Assembly (NCBI RefSeq): GCF_005239225.2
Contig: NC_133299.1
Location: 7,630,967 to 7,694,966 of the forward strand
DNA length: 64,000 nt
From: Populus alba
Taxonomy: Eukaryota > Streptophyta > Magnoliopsida > Malpighiales > Salicaceae
Direction of reading: 5' to 3'
The notes under the pieces are model-generated. The model saw nothing but the letters and a program-made list of their open reading frames with translations, made no database searches and was not told where the DNA came from. Positions 60,437 through 64,000 of this stretch are shown here, in pieces. Both the position numbers and the translations under genes were made by a program. Numbering within the stretch: the first letter of the stretch is position 1; the number at the start of each line of letters is the position of its first letter.

Positions 60437-61374
60437 CCGAGTGCAGAAACTGTGAGCATTCTCATTATAAACCTGAACTGACAGAGGTAAAAATCTTGTC
60501 ACACATAAAAAAACTTAAATACTTCTCAATCACACCTAGACTATAAAAGTTATTCATGCCACCAAAGATTGTTGAGCACATGACATAATATCAATCACAT
60601 GATACAGTAGATGGAGTGATGGTGCATCCTTTCGATGGTAAAGCCTGGAAACACTTTAACAGTGTACATCTTTAATTTTCAGTGTAGACAACAAACATGC
60701 ATCTTGGGTTATGTATAGATGGATTCAATCCATTCAAGTCATTTGCTGCTCTTTATTCTTGTTAGCTAGCAATACTCATAATTTATAACTTGCCACCAGG
60801 GATGTGTATAAGATCGAAGTTCATACTTTTATCTATGATCATACCCGGTCCTAATAGTCCAAGTCAGAATATAGATGTTTGTCTTCAACCGTATTGATGA
60901 GTTGAAGTAGTTGTGGTCGTCTACGGCTTTGAATTATAATGTATCGAGGAAACAGAATTTTATGATAAAGTCAAATTAAATATAGACTATCATTGATTTT
61001 CCAGCTTATGAAATGGTTTCTAGTTAGAGCACACATGAAAAACTAACATATTCATACTGTATGGAAAATAGCAAGGTATTCACACTAACAAATGATGGTA
61101 AAACGTCTTTTTTACTGCTACTGGTGGTTATCATAAGTTCAAAAAGAACAAAAAAGACTTCTTTGTTGGAAGATTTGAAAGGGATGTTACACTACTACTT
61201 CTTTTAGGTGAAGAATTGTATGACATTGTGTCAAAGTATGGTGATATTGTGTTTGGTTTTCAATCCGGTAAGAAGAAGCTTTCTGGTTTTTGTTTGACTC
61301 ATAATTGGGTAAAGTGAAGTATTTTCTAGGAGCTTCCTTATTAGAAAACCAATCTCTTCCATTATAACCTTAAT

Positions 61375-61575
61375 GTGATCCATATAGAAAATAACATATT
61401 TAAGAATATTTTCAACACGGTTATGGACGTGAAGGGGAGGACGTCAGACAACATCAAGGTTAGAATGAATATAGCTTTGTTTTATATGGAGACGGTTTAT
61501 ATTAGGCTACGGGTCGTAAAGTCCAAAGCCAACTTCGCCTTATATAATAATACGCAGTTACTTGATTACCAATAG
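61375..61575 (+). pseudogene. CACTA transposase fragment
   Basis: MIHIENNIFKNIFNTVMDVK and KGRTSDNIKVRMN resemble the conserved 'NVMHIEKN' segment of the core transposase. Stops on both sides. Confidence 0.65.
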
Positions 61576-63430
61576 CTTAAAATTTTACGTTTTTCTTATA
61601 GACATACCTCGAATATATCAAGGTTGGTGAATTTGAAGGATTGTAGATTGTATGGAATAAAGAGCCATGACTTTCATGTGTTTATATAAACACTCATTCC
61701 ATTAACTTACCAGGATTTGTTATCAAAGGGGATATAAGATGCACTCACAGAGATCAATCACTTCTTCAGATATATATGCTCCGACAAGTTGTAGACACAA
61801 CACATGGAAATTGTTGAAATGAATATCGTCAAGGCAATATGCAAACTTAAGATGATATTCCCTCTATCATTTTTCAACTCGATAGAGCATCTACCCATAC
61901 ATTTACTGTTTGAGGTAAAAGTTGGAGGTCTAGTTCACTATAGATGGATGTATCCATTCAAGAGGTTAGGGATTACACATGCATCGTAATTAAAATTTTA
62001 TTGTTTTTCTTTACATTTTTCAAAAATTCATTTAATTCCATGCAATTACATGTTCAACCTTAAGAGAAAAGTAAAAAACAAGGCGCATGTTGATACTTCG
62101 ATATGTGAGGCCTATATTATTAAAGAGATCTTGATATTTATCTTGTACTATTTCGAGCCTTAATTGAGAATAAAAATCAACCGCATTCCAAGGTATGACA
62201 ATGGTGGGAAGTACATTTATGTGGGAACTTGTCAATATTCTTTTGTTCTGGATGGCCCGTACTAAAAAATGATGTGAGAGGAAGATATTTGTCAAAAATA
62301 GAATTCAGACAAGCACATTTTTATGTGTTATTTAAGTGTGATGAATTGAGACCTTTTATTCAGTAAGTATACTACTTAATATATCATTATTACAAAAAAA
62401 TTTATATCTTATAATATCATAAACTAATACAATGTTAAATTTCTCATAAGCAACATCGTCAATATTTACTATCCCAAAACTCACAGCTAACTAAATCCTA
62501 AATTTTTGAATTACAAGGTGAACAATTTTCTGCATAGTTCAGAACACATGTACGTACTTTTTAATTATTCTTATCTCCCAGGATACTTAATTTCATTACA
62601 CATTTCTTATTAACTATTTATGGTTTTACTTCATATACTAGGTTTATCAATCGAGAGGGAATGCTAATGTTACTTTATCTTTACTAAGTCTAGGTCCTGA
62701 AAGAAAGGTGAAATGTTAAAACAAGTATTTTATCAATATACATATGTTTCATAATGAAGAGTATGGGTAGGGTATTAAGACATATAACAATAGGTTTTGT
62801 GTTAAGGAATTGACTTCTAATGAGTTTTAATTTGATTGTCGATTGATAATGGAGATGAGATCACATATGGATGGTGCATGTGCACCTCTTAATTGGCCCT
62901 ACGGTCACAACGATGACCAGCCTCCTCCTCCTTTAGCGCTGCCTCTATTTTAAATTTATTATAATTGAATGTTTAAATTTAAAATAAATATAAATTATTT
63001 TAATTATTGTCTATTTTTGTTCAATAATTTTTTTAAATATATATTTTTAAAATACTACTAACGGGGTTACCAATGGAACAACTTCGTTGGTATATTCCAA
63101 AGAGAGTTGAAAAAGAATTACTGTAAATGTCACTACTACTGTTAATTCACCGATGAAATTACAGATGGTATTCTGTCAACGATATATTATATTCACCAAT
63201 GGATATATCAATGGGAAAAAAAAAAAAAAATCTATGGCATTATGTATGGTTTTTTTGTCAGGGATATATTAAATTTACAAATAGAGATACCAACAAAATG
63301 AAGTAGGTAAATTTTTTTTGGCGTACTTTATTTATCAACAAATCCATTGGTATATTTCTTATCGATAGACTCACTAACATACTATAAATTATTAACAAGA
63401 GTTTTTTCGATTAATTGTTTGTGTCCGTGA

Positions 63431-64000
63431 GCCATTGATAATATAAAGGTCTAAACTTGAGTTTAGAATATAGGTTTGCGTAAAATTTTCATGAACTCTT
63501 TAATACTAACCTAGCTAATATAATTTCTTAAAGTAGAAAGAATGGGAAACGTGCTAACCCAAGGCCACCTCCATGGTCTCCAAAGAGTTCATTTTATCCC
63601 TTGTTGTTAATTAAAAAAACAAGATAAAAATGATGCACAACCCATTAGATGGGTGCTTTTTCTTTGAAGCTGGATTGATTAATTTCTCACTCCTTTGAGA
63701 GAGTCGTTATCATCAAGTGGAGATTTAGGTGTTGAACCAAAGACTATTGTTGCATGCTTCTTCTTTATGGATCCGAATTAGAATTCAGTCCCTTTCACAT
63801 AGAAGCATAGGAAATCTTTTCTAAGCAAAGAATTCAATTATTTACACATAATTTGTCGTCTTATAAAACCCAAAGTGGAAAAGTAAACTCCAAACACACC
63901 CTCAAGATTTGATGCACAAACATTCCTTTCCCATTCTCGAAAGTAGGAAAATCTGCTTTTTCCCATCTTTGATTTCATGAAAAAACGTGTTCTATCTTTT
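63431..64000. other. Right flank, no gene recognised
   Basis: AT-rich, runs to the window edge, with more balanced composition at the end. A gene could begin just outside the window, but no exon is supported. Confidence 0.4.

Larger units (their letters stand above)
58975..63430 (+). mobile_element. Degenerate CACTA (EnSpm) transposon with tnp2-type transposase remnants
   Basis: Transposase remnants appear in family order: a Cys-containing N-terminal domain (about 59720-60010); tnp2-type core sequences at 60145-60480 and 60540-60960 (with GLCIDGFNPF-like and IPGPNSP-like matches); an NLNVIHIENNI-like stretch (61370-61560); a VHYRWMYPFKRLG stretch (about 61932-61980), typical of DUF4218; and a Pro-rich end near 62870-62955. 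Many stops and frameshifts interrupt it, so it is a pseudogene. The 3' end has 'accgatgaaatt' and 'attggtat' subterminal repeats (63061-63380). The left terminus is truncated or unrecognisable, because the CACTACTAG end seen at 49659 is missing here. Confidence 0.8.

Noticed and set aside
60227..61989. Separate small host genes in the CACTA region
   Set aside because: The frames match successive parts of a CACTA transposase in order and are broken by stops, so they are one decayed transposon.

Overview
This is a plant nuclear window, almost certainly from a eudicot and most likely from the willow family (Populus or Salix). The DNA is very AT-rich, the genes are intron-containing and widely spaced, and the space between them is filled with degenerate transposons. 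The sequence near 34,710-34,870 has tRNA-like A and B boxes and a body that I recognise from memory as a Salicaceae-type SINE. The genus call is an inference.

Six host protein genes can be supported. (1) The 3' end of an hnRNP-Q/R-like RNA-binding protein of the LIF2 group lies on + (115-1956, four exons, 5' part outside the window). (2) An F-box/DUF295 protein lies on - (6328-8437). I propose an 11-codon first exon about 1 kb upstream, because the main exon has no upstream ATG. (3) A one-exon glutaredoxin-like protein with a Cys-rich tail lies on - (12285-13526). (4) A one-exon, basic, plant-specific protein with a SPKVSCMGRV motif lies on + (32727-33692). (5) A six-exon secreted alpha carbonic anhydrase lies on - (35448-37268), with all catalytic residues visible. 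(6) A small PADRE/DUF4228 protein lies on - (55192-55671). They are ordinary single-copy plant genes; nothing links them into one pathway.

The rest is mostly mobile DNA and its debris: a decayed Ty1/copia element (40395-45123) split by a 1.5-kb inverted-repeat element (43086-44624); a decayed CACTA/EnSpm element (58975-63430) plus two further CACTA pieces (20440-20660 and 49659-50588); several short hAT-like or MITE-like copies, one inside a carbonic anhydrase intron; a 0.6-kb terminal-inverted-repeat element (31742-32350); a SINE; and at least six patches of one dispersed repeat family in both orientations, partly tandem with a period near 180 bp. A hairpin-forming minisatellite lies at 38525-39345.

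I see no rRNA, tRNA, CRISPR or operon-like structure. The most interesting observations are a 24-bp duplication of the last carbonic anhydrase 3' splice site, next to an AT microsatellite that fills the intron; a higher-order array of palindromic minisatellite units; a glutaredoxin-like domain without its CxxC site; and stop codons in the copia element that all fit C-to-T decay.
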